From Euglena gracilis (taxonomy: Eukaryota > Euglenida > Euglenophyceae > Euglenales), in contig CP154957.1 in NCBI GenBank assembly GCA_039621445.1, positions 44,946,309-45,010,308 on the forward strand: a DNA stretch of 64,000 nt, read 5' to 3'. The position numbers and the translations under genes are program-made. Positions 1-10,388 of the stretch are shown here, in pieces. Each line of letters opens with the position of its first letter. Position 1 is the first letter of the stretch. The notes below the pieces were generated by a model. The model saw nothing but the letters and a program-made list of their open reading frames with translations. It had not been told where the DNA came from and made no database searches.

Positions 1-149
1 CTCAATCAGAAGAACTTAAACGTTGACCCAGATCCAAACCCTGACTGTTATAAAATCATCCGAAATACCAACCTCTCCTCCAAAATTGGTTTGAGGGTGT
101 TCAAAAAAGCCCTGTCTGCAGTGCTCGGGACAGCCAGCAGGCAGTCCAG

Positions 150-432
150 TTCTCCAGCCGTGGCATCGAGCTCTCCGTATCAATGTTTGATGACAAGTCT
201 CCCATGGCCTGTCGTGTCTATTTTGTTGCGGAGGAGGTCGAGGTATGGAATTGCTTGCGGGCTTGTTGGTGTCTGTGTGTGCATGGGGCACAAACGTGTT
301 TTTGTGTGTGTGGGTGGTTTTATTTTTGAAATTCGGAGAAAGTTTGTGTTTTTTGCGGGTTTTTTTTGTCTTTTACGATTTTTTGAGTCTCGTTTTTTGA
401 GGGTCCATGTTATGTTTACCCCCTGGTGTGTG

Positions 433-479
<47 letters not shown>

Positions 480-567
480 CATGCGTGCGTGCGTGCGTGC
501 GTCCTGCGTGCGCGTGCGTGTGTGCGTGCGCGCGCGTGCGTGTGTGTGTGTGTGGTGTGTGGTGGGT

Positions 568-655
<88 letters not shown>

Positions 656-686
656 TGTGCGAGCACGCGTGTGTGTGTGTGTGTGT

Positions 687-779
<93 letters not shown>

Positions 780-810
780 CACGCGCGTGTGTGTGTGTGT
801 GTCTGTGTGT

Positions 811-865
<55 letters not shown>

Positions 866-3800
866 GTGTGTGTGTGTGTGTGTGTGTGTGGGGTGTGTGT
901 GTGTGTGTGGGGTGTGTGTGTGTGTGTGTGTGGTGTGGGTGTGTGTGTGTGGGGTGTGTGTGTGTCAGTGGGTTGGTGGGTGGGGGGTGGGGGGGTGGGG
1001 GTTGATGTTTGTGTGACGTCTGTGTGCGGGTCAGGCTTCGTTTAACTCTTCAGGGGTGGGGGTGGGTAGGTGGGTCCGGAACCCCCCCACTGGGGGAGTT
1101 CCGTGCCGGGGGATAAGGGTATGGGTTGCAGCACACAGAACCAGAATTTTGGAGAATTATTTCAGCCGCCCCCCCCCCCGAGGAAGTGGTCTGGGTGGTC
1201 TTCATCTGCCCTGCCATTTCCCCTGCAGTGCTGTGACTGCTTCGTCCAAAGCACGCGTCACGTCATGCTCGGGCGCTGGAGCGACGGCGGCGACATGCTG
1301 ACGCTGCTGTGGGACGTCGTGTGCCCCGACGTGCAGCACCCAGAGGTCCCCCCCCCCCCGCCGTATTCATCAACCCCCCTTCTGGGGTGGCACCCATCAG
1401 GTTCCCCCTTCTGCGGATGCGTGGTGTGCGCATCGAGATCAACAACCGGGGTGGCCCCAAATGCATTTGCCGCGCGGCGCAGAGGGTGGAGCACCGGGTG
1501 CGGGTCAGCCTCCTGCCGCTCCTGATGAACGTGGAGCAGGACACGGCGGAGTTCCTCGTCGCGTTCTTCGCGGGGCCCGACCTCGGCCCGGACTTTGCGG
1601 CGGCCGCTGCGCCAGGTGCATGGATGCCGTACCGTTTGGGGGTGGGGGGAATTGGCTCGGCCGGACCGGATCAATGGCGGAGGGTGTGTCCGGGGGGGGG
1701 GGTCACTGACTGGTTTTTTTCGGAGTGACTGACTAGTTTTTTGTTCCGGACGCCCCCCCCCCCCGGGGGGATTGACACTACCCACCCGCCACCCGCCCTA
1801 AGGCCGAGATTTGGTAACCCGGGTTTACCGAAGCCGCGGGACCGTGAGGCCACACTGGAATTTTTCAAGTCATGGTGTTGTGCCCGCACCATGCATCCCC
1901 CACACAGAAAAGTGGGAAGAGGGTAGGAGGCAAGAGCAGCACTGGGGCGCAAGGGTGTAGACCCACCCACGGGAACCACACACCACACAAGGTGAGTGTA
2001 TGTCCCTACAGCGCTTGAATTACACTAGAGTTGCTCACCCGGCCGGCCAGGCGGAGCAACAAAAGAGCACTGGTGTAAGGGGTACCTGGCCACTCACCAC
2101 ACAGCAAGCTGGGCCAGAAGCGAAGTTAGCGCCGGCCATAAACAGACAAGAAGCCTTAGTGCAACTAAGGGGGGATTGACCGAAAGGGGCCTCCGAGCAC
2201 CAAAAAGGAGGATTGAGACGAAGAAGATTTTTTTTAAAAAAAATCGCCAAAATCCAATGATTTTGAGCCATGTTTGTCCGAGTGGCCAGAGTGACCAAAC
2301 ACCCCAGAGAAGACGGGGGCGAGTTGGAAGAGGGTGACTGATTTTCAAAAGGTGATTGACCGGTTTTTTGAAAATGGAAAGTGACCCCCCTCCCTGGGGT
2401 CGGTCAGCAATGGTATGGTCCGTTCACCGGGCTTCTGCACCACCTCTGCTGCAGTTCGACCCTGGCCAGCCATCCCCTGCAGACCCGGTGGGCTGTTCTC
2501 GAGGCCCCCCACCTGCCCCCACTCCTCGTGCCCAGGACGACAGCCAGACGAGGAGGCCGCCTCCGACTCACCACCGTACATCCAGCATTTCGCAATCTCT
2601 GCGGTCGACGTCACGCTGTCCTACGAGCCCAAAAGGATGAATTTTTCCGCCCTGCGGGGTGGGAACTACTGTGAGATGCTGAATTTTTGCTCTTTGGAGG
2701 TATGTTTTGTTCAGGGGCCAATATTTCTCAGGGTTGCCCCCTCCTAAAAAAAATATTTTTTGTTATTTTTCGGATTTTCCTCTTTTTTTTGTTGTGTTCA
2801 ACGTTGCTTTTGTTTGGTTGATTGATATTCTCCATCGGTATCGGTGAATTTTTTGGGTTTTTTGTTTTAGGGGTCATATGTGTATTTTGCTGCTGTTGGT
2901 GTTGTTTTCATTTTCTTTCACCTTTTTTTGCCACAACGCCGCCCGTGCATCTTGCTTTTGCTTTTCCCCTTTGACACCAAACATTCTTTGCTGCGGGCAT
3001 TGAGCTCCCAGCCCTTACAAATGCAGCTTCTGCTGAGCCACAACCTTGTCTGTGCCCTCCGCAGGGGTCCCGCATCTCCCTCCCGGCGGCGGAGGTGGTG
3101 GGCTGCCGCGGCCTCCAGCAAGTGGCAGACCGCCTCCTGGACGTGTGGCTGCCGGCGGCCAAGCCCTCCCACCTCCCACATCGCCATGTCTGCATTGTGG
3201 TTGTGGAGTTGCGGGGTACGGGTGTAGAACGGAAACATCAATTTGCGTATCCGCTTGGTTTTAACAGTTGGTGGTAGTCTCAAAACAGCGCCAATTGAAT
3301 ATGCTGCAGGGGTTGTCCATTGATGCTGATGCATGCATATTGGCGTCGCCAGAACGCCCGGCTGTACGTCTGCTCCCGGCCGTATTTCCGGCGGCTGGGA
3401 TTGCCTCCCCCCAAAGGCAGCACAAAAGACTCCCAGTTGGCAATTTACAGTTGGAGATGGGTTGTTGATATTTACGGTGAGGCGGGGGGAGGGGACTTGC
3501 AGGGGATCAGCCGGACGGACTACCTCATGTTCCTCTGCGGGCTGCAGCCCATCCGGGCCCTGTCCAAGGTGGGGGACAGCATGGCGGGCCTCGTGCTGAC
3601 GCCCCTCGCCTTCTACCAGCGCGACGGGACGCTGTTCCGCGGCATCGCCCTCGGTCCGCCCCAACCCCTCTCCTCACCTTTTCACATTTTGTTGTGCCCA
3701 CTGCTCCAACTGGTGTTCAGCATGCCATTATGAGTGCGGAACCGAATAAATTCCTCCACGTGGCCACCACCCTGTCAAGCTGTGGGGGCGGGGGGGATGG

Positions 3801-6800
3801 TTTCATTTGGCGCTGCCCCCACACAGCCCAGCAGTCGCTCACAATGGAAGGAGAGCCAACCAGTGCTGGTTTTTGAACTCCGTTGGAGAACGGCACGTTT
3901 CATGGGGGCTGCGTTGGCGGCGTGGTTCGTTGTGATGCCCCCCTCCCCCCCCCCCTGGCCTCTGTTCGTCCTCCGCAGCCCTGCAGGACTTCGCCACAAC
4001 GATCTGCCTGGAGGCGGTCGACCTGACCGCGGACGTCTCCGTCGGCACGCAAAGCCTGCTGGAGGCCAGGCCACAGTCCCCCCTTTGCGCCGGAGAACAT
4101 GAAAATTTTGGTGTATGTTTTGCCCAGTTTTTTTCTAAAAAAAAGTGTGCAAAACGCAATTTTCCGTCTGGTGCAGGGAATTTCTTAAGCCGGAGGGTAC
4201 CCTACCCCCGGGGGGGGGGGGTCCAGCCAGCCAGCAGCTCAAATCCAGCCAGCAGCCCAAATTCGGGCTGGGACCCCCCCCCCCCCGGGGGGTCAAGTGA
4301 AATAAAGTCGGGTCCAGCCCGGCCGGAGGCCGGCCCAGCCGGCCGAAGGCCGGCCGGACAATTGGGCTACCCAGCTCACCTGTCCCTTCATTTTTTCCCC
4401 TCATCGCAGCTTCCTCCATCACGGCCCCCCCAGCCTTGACCTAGCTCCACCCATCAAAATGTCGAAAATGGCAAAAATGTGTTAGAAAATTTTGTTTTTC
4501 GTCGACCCAGCCCAGCCCAGCCCCCCCCCGCCCCGGACCCCCCCCCCCCCCCCCCCCCCCCGGGGGGGGGGGTCCAGCCAGCAGCTCAAATCCAGCCAGC
4601 AGCCTTTTTGCCAGCCGGAGGCTGGACCCCCCCCCCCGGGGGGGTCCTTAAGAAATTCCCTGGTCTGGTGTTTTCAAGTCCAAAATTTTGGTGCTTTGCT
4701 CCGAAAAGTTGTGCACACGGGGAGGGGGCCGAGCCACCCCCTCCCCACTCGTTCAATACGGCAGTGGCAGCGGCCTGCCGGTGATGACTGCATCCACGTT
4801 TAGCTCCGTGGGGGATGGTCGGGCGTGCTCCAAGTACGCTCGGCAGCCTGCGTCGCCATCGAACAGGGTCCGATGCAAAGGGACACCCCACTGGCTGCTC
4901 ACGTCTGGCTGCTCATGTTTTTGGTGGCACTGTCATGCAGCTTTTCAGCGAAGTTGGGGGAAGTGTCCAAGCGGTCTCGAAATGAACATTGAACAGACAC
5001 AGACACACACGCACACACACAGATGCAATCCACGCAACACGCACACACACACACACGCACAAACACACACACACACGCACACACACACACACACACAACA
5101 CACACACACAACACACACACAACACACACACAACATTTACATACAAACACAACACACACTCTCGCAGCACACAAACACATGCACACCAGACGCACTCACA
5201 CGCAACACATACGCAACACACACATACACACAATCATGAGCTGGGCGTTGCTTAAGAAATTTCGACCCCCCCCCAAGTGGTCCAGCCAGCCAGCACCCTT
5301 TTTCCAGCCAGTATCTTTTTTTCAATCCCAGACCCCCCTCGCCCCCTCAAATCAGTTTTTATTTATTTTCCAAGGGCGGCTGGACAGTAACGAATTTTTT
5401 CTTTCAGGGGTACAAAAAAATGTGCCGAAATGGGCAAAAACGGGCGAAAATGGGTCGTGAAGGGGCTGGTCAGGGAAAATTTGAAGTCAATACATCGATT
5501 TTTTTTTGCAAACTTGGCAGTTTTTGGGACATTTTTGCAATTTCGATTTTGGCACCCGGTACCCCGACTCCAGCCCGGGACCCCTGTGGTTGGGGAGGTG
5601 GGGGGGGTCAGCCAACAGCCTTTTCTGGTCAGCCCAGATTTTCCAGCCTATGAGCTGGACCTCCCCCAGGCGTCCTTAAGCGACGCCCTGAGCATGAGTC
5701 CCAGGGCCCCACGGCTCCCCACCGAACCCCCACCAACCCTCACCGACCCTATATTTTCACACTGCAATGTTTTTTGCTTGCTTTTTTTTGGCACTCGCCA
5801 TGCACTTTGGGACTTTTTCCGGGTGATTTAGGCAACCCTAAGGGCATTATTATGCCCACCGACCATTTGAACTTGTTTATGAATCTTTAACCTCCACCAA
5901 CCCTCCATTTTCCCCTCAGTGTTTGTTTGGGTGCATTTATTTCTCCACTTTGGGGACATTTCTGAGTAATTTGGGCAACCCTGGACATCATTTTATGACC
6001 TCAGACAGTCTGCATTGGATTTGGGGTAGAGATTGGGGCTTCAGACGTATTGCAATGCGAGACAATTTGGATTTATTTACAGAGATTTTGCTCACATCAG
6101 GTTCGATCTCACCAATGGGAATGCATTTTTCTGGAATTTTCACCCCAACAGAAACGCTGTGTAGTTTTTCGAAAACCTTGCTATTTGGGGTTCTGGAAAG
6201 GTCAGGAATTTTCCGCAGGCAATTTTTTTTGCGACAGATCGCTAGGACTGCAAGTTCTGGGGACAAAGAGGTCAAATTAGGAAAACGGTTTTTTTGGAAT
6301 TGTGAATCCCTCAAATAAGTATACCAGCCATGTTTCTGCAACATGGCTGAATTCTGAGGCCATCGCTGGGTCGCACACGCGTGAAGAGAGCTTTTGATCG
6401 AGGGGCAACAACTCACCTGAAACTTCAGACACAGACGGTTTTTCTCACCGCCCGAAGAATCTGAATAGGATTTTGATCTTGGGGGGGGGGGGTGCTTGAG
6501 AATCCGAAGGTTTGACCGGTAAGTATTTTTGGCGGGGTAGTCAGCCACCTACCGACCAGGACTAGTTGGTCGACCAATGGGTGGTTGTGCGACTCTTCGG
6601 CTGATTGTCTACACCCACTCCCCCCGCCAGTGCGCCCACACACGCGTGCGCGCGCGCACACACGCGCGCACGCGCGCGCGCACACACACAACACAACACA
6701 ACACAACGCAACGCAACGCAACACAACACAACACAACACAACACAACACAACACAACACAACACAACACACAAACAGCACACATAACAAACCATGCACAC

Positions 6801-7546
6801 AACACGCGAGTGCAACACACAACACACATCACATGAAACACGCACAACGCACCCACACAAACAACGCAACACAACAGCACACAACACAAAACACACGCAA
6901 CACACACCACACCACACCACAACACAACACACACACTCAGTTCAACATACAACACAACACACACACACACATACAACCCACACCACAACACACAACACGT
7001 ACATAAACAACACGTACACGCACGCACACACACACACACCACTGCAGTCTCAGGCCCTGCCCCTGGAGGGCGTCTCGCAGGCCTACTCTGCACTTGCCCG
7101 CAGCCTGAAGGCAGCGGCCCAGGCTGTGGTCACGATCCCGGAGCTGGGCCCGCGCAGTGGCTACGTCACCGCCGGGCTGCGGGCGGTGCCCATCGTGCTG
7201 CTGAACCCGATGATCGGCGTGACGGAGGCCGTGGCTCGGACCCCGGGGTTCCTTACGCCAGTGGGACAGTTCGGGGGGGGGGGGGGGGCGACAGCCAGCA
7301 GCCATTCTCCCCCATACCAACAAATGAACAGGTTTTTGGTTTTGCCTGGCTCAGACCCAGATGGACGTCACAGGTCAGCCGGTCGGCCTGCGGCCTTTTT
7401 CCAGCCAACCTCTGGCCTCTCTTCCAGCCGACGACCCCATCAAGAGCTTGGTAAGCGATGCCCTGGCCCGGATGCTGTTCGGGGTGCGCAACGCGCTGGA
7501 CCCCCACCACAAGGTGGCGATGGACCGCCTCTACAAGCCCGGCTGA
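150..7546 (+). CDS. ATG2: ATG2-like autophagy protein, C-terminal part, multi-exon, 5' partial
   Basis: ATG2 is a large bridge-like lipid-transfer protein that supplies lipid from ER to the growing autophagosome. The visible pieces follow the order of the ATG2 C-terminal region. Exons, several with approximate ends: 150-242 (FSSRGIELSVSMFDD..., donor gtatgg); 1229-1345; about 1401-1612 (RVEHRVRVSLLPLLMNVEQD, the segment before the conserved C-terminal core); about 2536-2699 (YIQHFAISAVDVTLSYEPKR); 3065 to about 3160 (VVGCRGLQQVADRLLDVWLP); 3503-3653 (GLQPIRALSKVGDSMAGLVL then YQRDGTLFRG); 3979 to about 4068; 7048-7247 (GVSQAYSALARSLKAAAQAV); and 7428-7546, ending TGA (LFGVRNALDPHHKVAMDRL). 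Acceptors are mostly cag. Two junctions (1345/1401 and 7247/7428) do not agree in phase as drawn, so boundaries there are uncertain or a base run is miscounted. The N-terminal chorein part lies outside the window. Family call is from recalled motif order, with no search. Confidence 0.82.
423..998. repeat. (GT)n microsatellite, long and interrupted
   Basis: Almost pure TG/CG dinucleotide repeat of nearly 600 bases in an ATG2 intron, with islands of CGTG, GGTG and GAGCACGCG. It yields spurious Cys-Val and His-Thr open frames on both strands. It can form Z-DNA-like structure and is prone to slippage. Confidence 0.97.
4190..4660. repeat. clustered C/G palindromic runs with GTCCAGC(CAGC) units
   Basis: Within a large ATG2 intron, long C runs are followed directly by long G runs. 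They are separated by repeats of ccagccagcagc and ggccggaggccggc. At least three units are present (about 4200, 4290 and 4555-4640). Related units recur at about 5270, 26600, 27330 and 27570. No terminal repeats or coding were seen. Confidence 0.6.
4999..5235. repeat. (CA)n microsatellite
   Basis: Intronic ACAC repeat with CAACA and CACGCA variants, in the last large intron of the ATG2-like gene. Confidence 0.95.
5236..6630. other. ATG2 intron, no gene seen
   Basis: AT- and C-run-rich intron sequence between two CA arrays. Short open frames on both strands (for example 5430-5831 and 5923-6318) show no recognisable domain and are taken as chance. Confidence 0.5.
6638..7040. repeat. (CA)n / (CAACA)n microsatellite abutting a splice acceptor
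   Basis: CGCGCACA, then repeated ACACA and CAACA units, ending within about 10 bases of the acceptor ccactgcag at 7047. It therefore replaces the usual polypyrimidine stretch of the penultimate visible ATG2 exon. Confidence 0.9.
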
Positions 7547-8194
7547 TCCGAGGGCGGCCCCCTGTATATTAGCCTGACTGGTTCTCCGGCCGCTCTGTCC
7601 ACCGGGCCTGGGCCTCTGACCCCGCCGACCATTTGCCTTCCTCTTCCCGTGCCTCTCCCTCTGTCTTTGCTGACCTGATCCCCTGCGCGGTGTACAGCCG
7701 TGGGGTGCACGGCATACCAGCCCCTGCCTGCACCCCATTCCACTCTCCCCCGCTGCCTGTCTGGTCTGTGCTGCCCTTGGTTGTTGCAGTGGAGCACCAG
7801 CAATCTGGTGAGATGCCAGTCGCTGTTCAGTTGCCCCCCCCGCCACCGGGTCAGGCTGTTTTTTAGTCGGGTGCCAACCCCGCCCCAGGGTGGGGGGGGT
7901 AGGCACTGGGCAGGCACGCACAGGCACTCCGGACCCCCCCCCGGGGTTGGTAAAAAACAGCCTGCGCCGGGTCCTCCGTTCTCCTGCTTCATATGACGTA
8001 TTTTTGCTTCAAACTGCTATCTTCTTCGCACTGAAGCCTATGTGTGGGTAGTGTGTTAACTCCCAACACGGAGAACCGGAGAAGGTTCCTTCCTCGGGTG
8101 ATTCTCCAAAAAAAATGCTCCCAAAATCTCCAAAATTGACCAAATTCCCCCAAGAATATAATCATACCTCAGAAATCTTCTCTGGCCGTCCCAG

Positions 8195-8410
8195 AACCCA
8201 TAAACCCCCCCCCAAATAACACCCCCCCCAGTGTGTTATTTGGGCACCCGAACTGGGGCCCCAGGGGGGGGGGGGGGTTATTTGGGGGGGGGTGTTATTT
8301 TTACATGAAAACCAAAGGAAAACAGGGGGGTGTTATTTGGGCGCTCGAAATCGGCCCCCGAGGGGGGGGGTGTTATTTGGGGGGGTGGTTATTTGGGGGG
8401 GGTTTAGTGT
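8195..8410. repeat. C/G-run inverted repeats with the AAATAACA / TGTTATTTGGG core
   Basis: The left side reads ccccccccaaataacacccc. The right side has several ggggtgttatttgggggg copies, so the block can fold back on itself. The same core recurs near 21840-21930, 22140-22170, 25990, 47120 and 56870-56930, suggesting one family of very short inverted-repeat elements. Confidence 0.6.
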
Positions 8411-9092
8411 CCCGGGGGTAAAATTTTTCGGCACCAGTCCCCCCCCACCCCCCCTGCCCCTGGCTCCAACTCACCTCTCTGTGGATTTTGGCCGAAAATT
8501 TCACAATCCCACCCAAAGATGACCTGGGGTCTCACCGGGGTTTGAGGAATTGACGTGTAGTCTGAAAATCTGCAGCCCGTCCAGCGGACGCTCCACTGCG
8601 ACAGGTCCGCACGCAACTCTGGCCCCCCTGTTCTTGTCAGCATGCACTGCATTGAACCCTCCTCGAGGGCAACGCTGACCATTATTATTTTTGCCGTCCC
8701 TGCCTTTGGCCGCCACTGGTTTGCATTTTCTGGACCAGTTCTTCTTGGTCGTCTGCCGCTTTATTTTGTGTGTCCACGTCAGGTTAGGTTTTTGTTCATT
8801 TTGGCAAAAGGGTTTCAGGAAGGTGTTGACAGCCAGCACTGCCCACCTGGATCTGGATTGTAGTTGTTTATGTCAGTGCAAGGGAGGAACACAAATGAGT
8901 TTTTGCGTGTTTTGGGGTTTTTTGTGTTTTTTCCCAGCGAGTTTTGGATTTTTTTTGTAGGAAATTTTTTTGACTTAAAAAGGACCACATTTTAGCCCGA
9001 TTTTTCTCTGAGATCAAACCTTTTGTCAAGTTTTGGCCCAAAGAAATGTGTGTTCTCGGAATCAGCATGTTCCCAAAAACTAATCAAATACA

Positions 9093-9093
<1 letters not shown>

Positions 9094-9125
<32 letters not shown>

Positions 9126-9160
9126 GCGCGCGCGCGCGTGCGTGCGTGCGTACGTGGTGT
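9094..9160. repeat. (GT)n/(GC)n microsatellite
   Basis: gtgtgtgt followed by gcgcgcgcgtgcgtgcgtgcg, intergenic. Confidence 0.9.
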
Positions 9161-9254
9161 GTGTGTATGGTTAGTGTATTGTTGTGTCCCCCCAGCGGAG
9201 GGGCCTCCAAGTGGACCCTTGGTTGGCTGCTCGAAATTTTTTGCATTTCCTTCC

Positions 9255-9317
9255 TAAACCTAACCCTAACCTTAACCCGAACCCTAACTCTAACCCTAAT
9301 CCTCAACCCAAACCCAG
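9255..9317. repeat. interstitial telomere-like CCTAAC tract, degenerate
   Basis: About ten CCCTAA-like units with one- or two-base variants (cttaac, ccgaac, ctctaac, cctcaac). It is too short and degenerate to be a telomere and is internal to the window. Confidence 0.75.
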
Positions 9318-9417
9318 CAGGAGATGTGTGGGGAAGGGGAAAAGGGGAAATTTTTCTGGTGGCCAACTAAGGGTCATTTGGATCCCCCCCAGGGGTCATC
9401 CAAAGGTACATCCGCCA

Positions 9418-9424
9418 CATATAC

Positions 9425-9468
<44 letters not shown>

Positions 9469-9535
9469 AAAAAACATATATATATATATATATGTATCTT
9501 ATACATATTTTTTATAATGTATATTTATGTAAACA
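9418..9535. repeat. (TA)n microsatellite
   Basis: ATATATAC and pure TA units, interrupted by ttatatatataaaaaaacat, intergenic. Confidence 0.9.
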
Positions 9536-10084
9536 TAGCTGCATTATAAAAAAATTGCCGAAGATAAATTCTTCCTCTCCAACAGTCTTTCAAGCAAGAG
9601 TGTACATTCCAGGGCTCCTGAAAGAATGAGCATGCAGGTTTATTTGCTTTTTTTGCGGGGGGGTTTTGCGTTTTGCGTGGTTTTTTTTGCGTTGTGTTTT
9701 CTCGCATGTTGTTGCATTCTCCCCCTGGTCAATGTGTATTTCTGGCGTTTGGCAACGTCCGCTCAAGTGTGTTGGAAATATCGTTTGTACAACTGCTGGA
9801 AACAGACGTCTGTGCTGACGTGGCTGCCCCTCCACCCCTCCCCTCCTCGTGGTGTTTTGTACGTTGGAGTCGATGTGGCCAACACATGCGCAGCCCCCCC
9901 CCCCCGAACTTCGCGCACAAAGTCGCGGCCAAATTCACTCACCGCCCTCGCCCTCCCCACAGGCCGGCTGTGGCCAGCCACAGCTGCAACCACGGGCGAA
10001 TTCTGGTGGCGCCACCTTGAACGTGCAAATAATCGATGAGGGTATTTAGAGACATAGGGCTTTTGTTAAGGTTCTCGTTCAAAC

Positions 10085-10255
10085 AGTTTGATTTTTGCCG
10101 CCCAACGTCGTTGTACCAACCTCAGAGAACCCAAAAGGGCTGCCCATCTGGGGTTAATGCACATGGGGGCACCTGAGCGAGGTGCTGAAGGCCCCCCCTT
10201 GTGCATTAACCCTAATTGGGCCGCCCTCAGGGTGAACTGGGTGTCCTGTATCGCC
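10085..10255. mobile_element. hairpin (fold-back) element, copy 1
   Basis: Arms gggttaatgcacatggggg (about 10152) and ccccccttgtgcattaaccc (about 10192-10211) are inverted copies around the loop gcacctgagcgaggtgctgaag. Outer arms agggctgcccatctgggg and aattgggccgccctcag also pair imperfectly. A related copy lies at 20955-21117 and shares the flank motif ccaacgt(c/t)gtt. It is probably a non-autonomous MITE; no target duplication was identified. Confidence 0.65.
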
Positions 10256-10388
10256 CAAATCTGCGCATCCATTGCCATTGCCAGTCCCAGCCCTGTCAGG
10301 ACTCACAGGCGGCATCGCCGTGCCTGGCCGCGGCCACCCCTTCGCCACCTCCCGCATTCGCCCCCAAGCCCCCCCCCCCCCCCCGCAG

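Larger units (their letters stand above)
7547..10388. other. intergenic region (possible 3' UTR, then repeats)
   Basis: From the ATG2 stop to the first recognisable exon of the discoidin-like gene. It begins with pyrimidine-rich sequence that may be 3' UTR. It then holds C/G-run inverted repeats (8195-8410), a GT/GC array, a degenerate telomere-like stretch, a TA array and a hairpin element. No coding exon could be supported. Confidence 0.5.

Noticed and set aside
91-1045. Long Cys-Val-rich and His-Thr-rich open frames over the GT array
   Set aside because: Dinucleotide repeats are open in all frames on both strands. Similar frames occur over every GT/CA array (5.0, 6.7, 19.5, 27.7-28.2, 49.8 kb).
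9255-9317. A real telomere or chromosome end
   Set aside because: Only about 60 degenerate bases, internal, and flanked by ordinary sequence; best read as an interstitial relic or chance.
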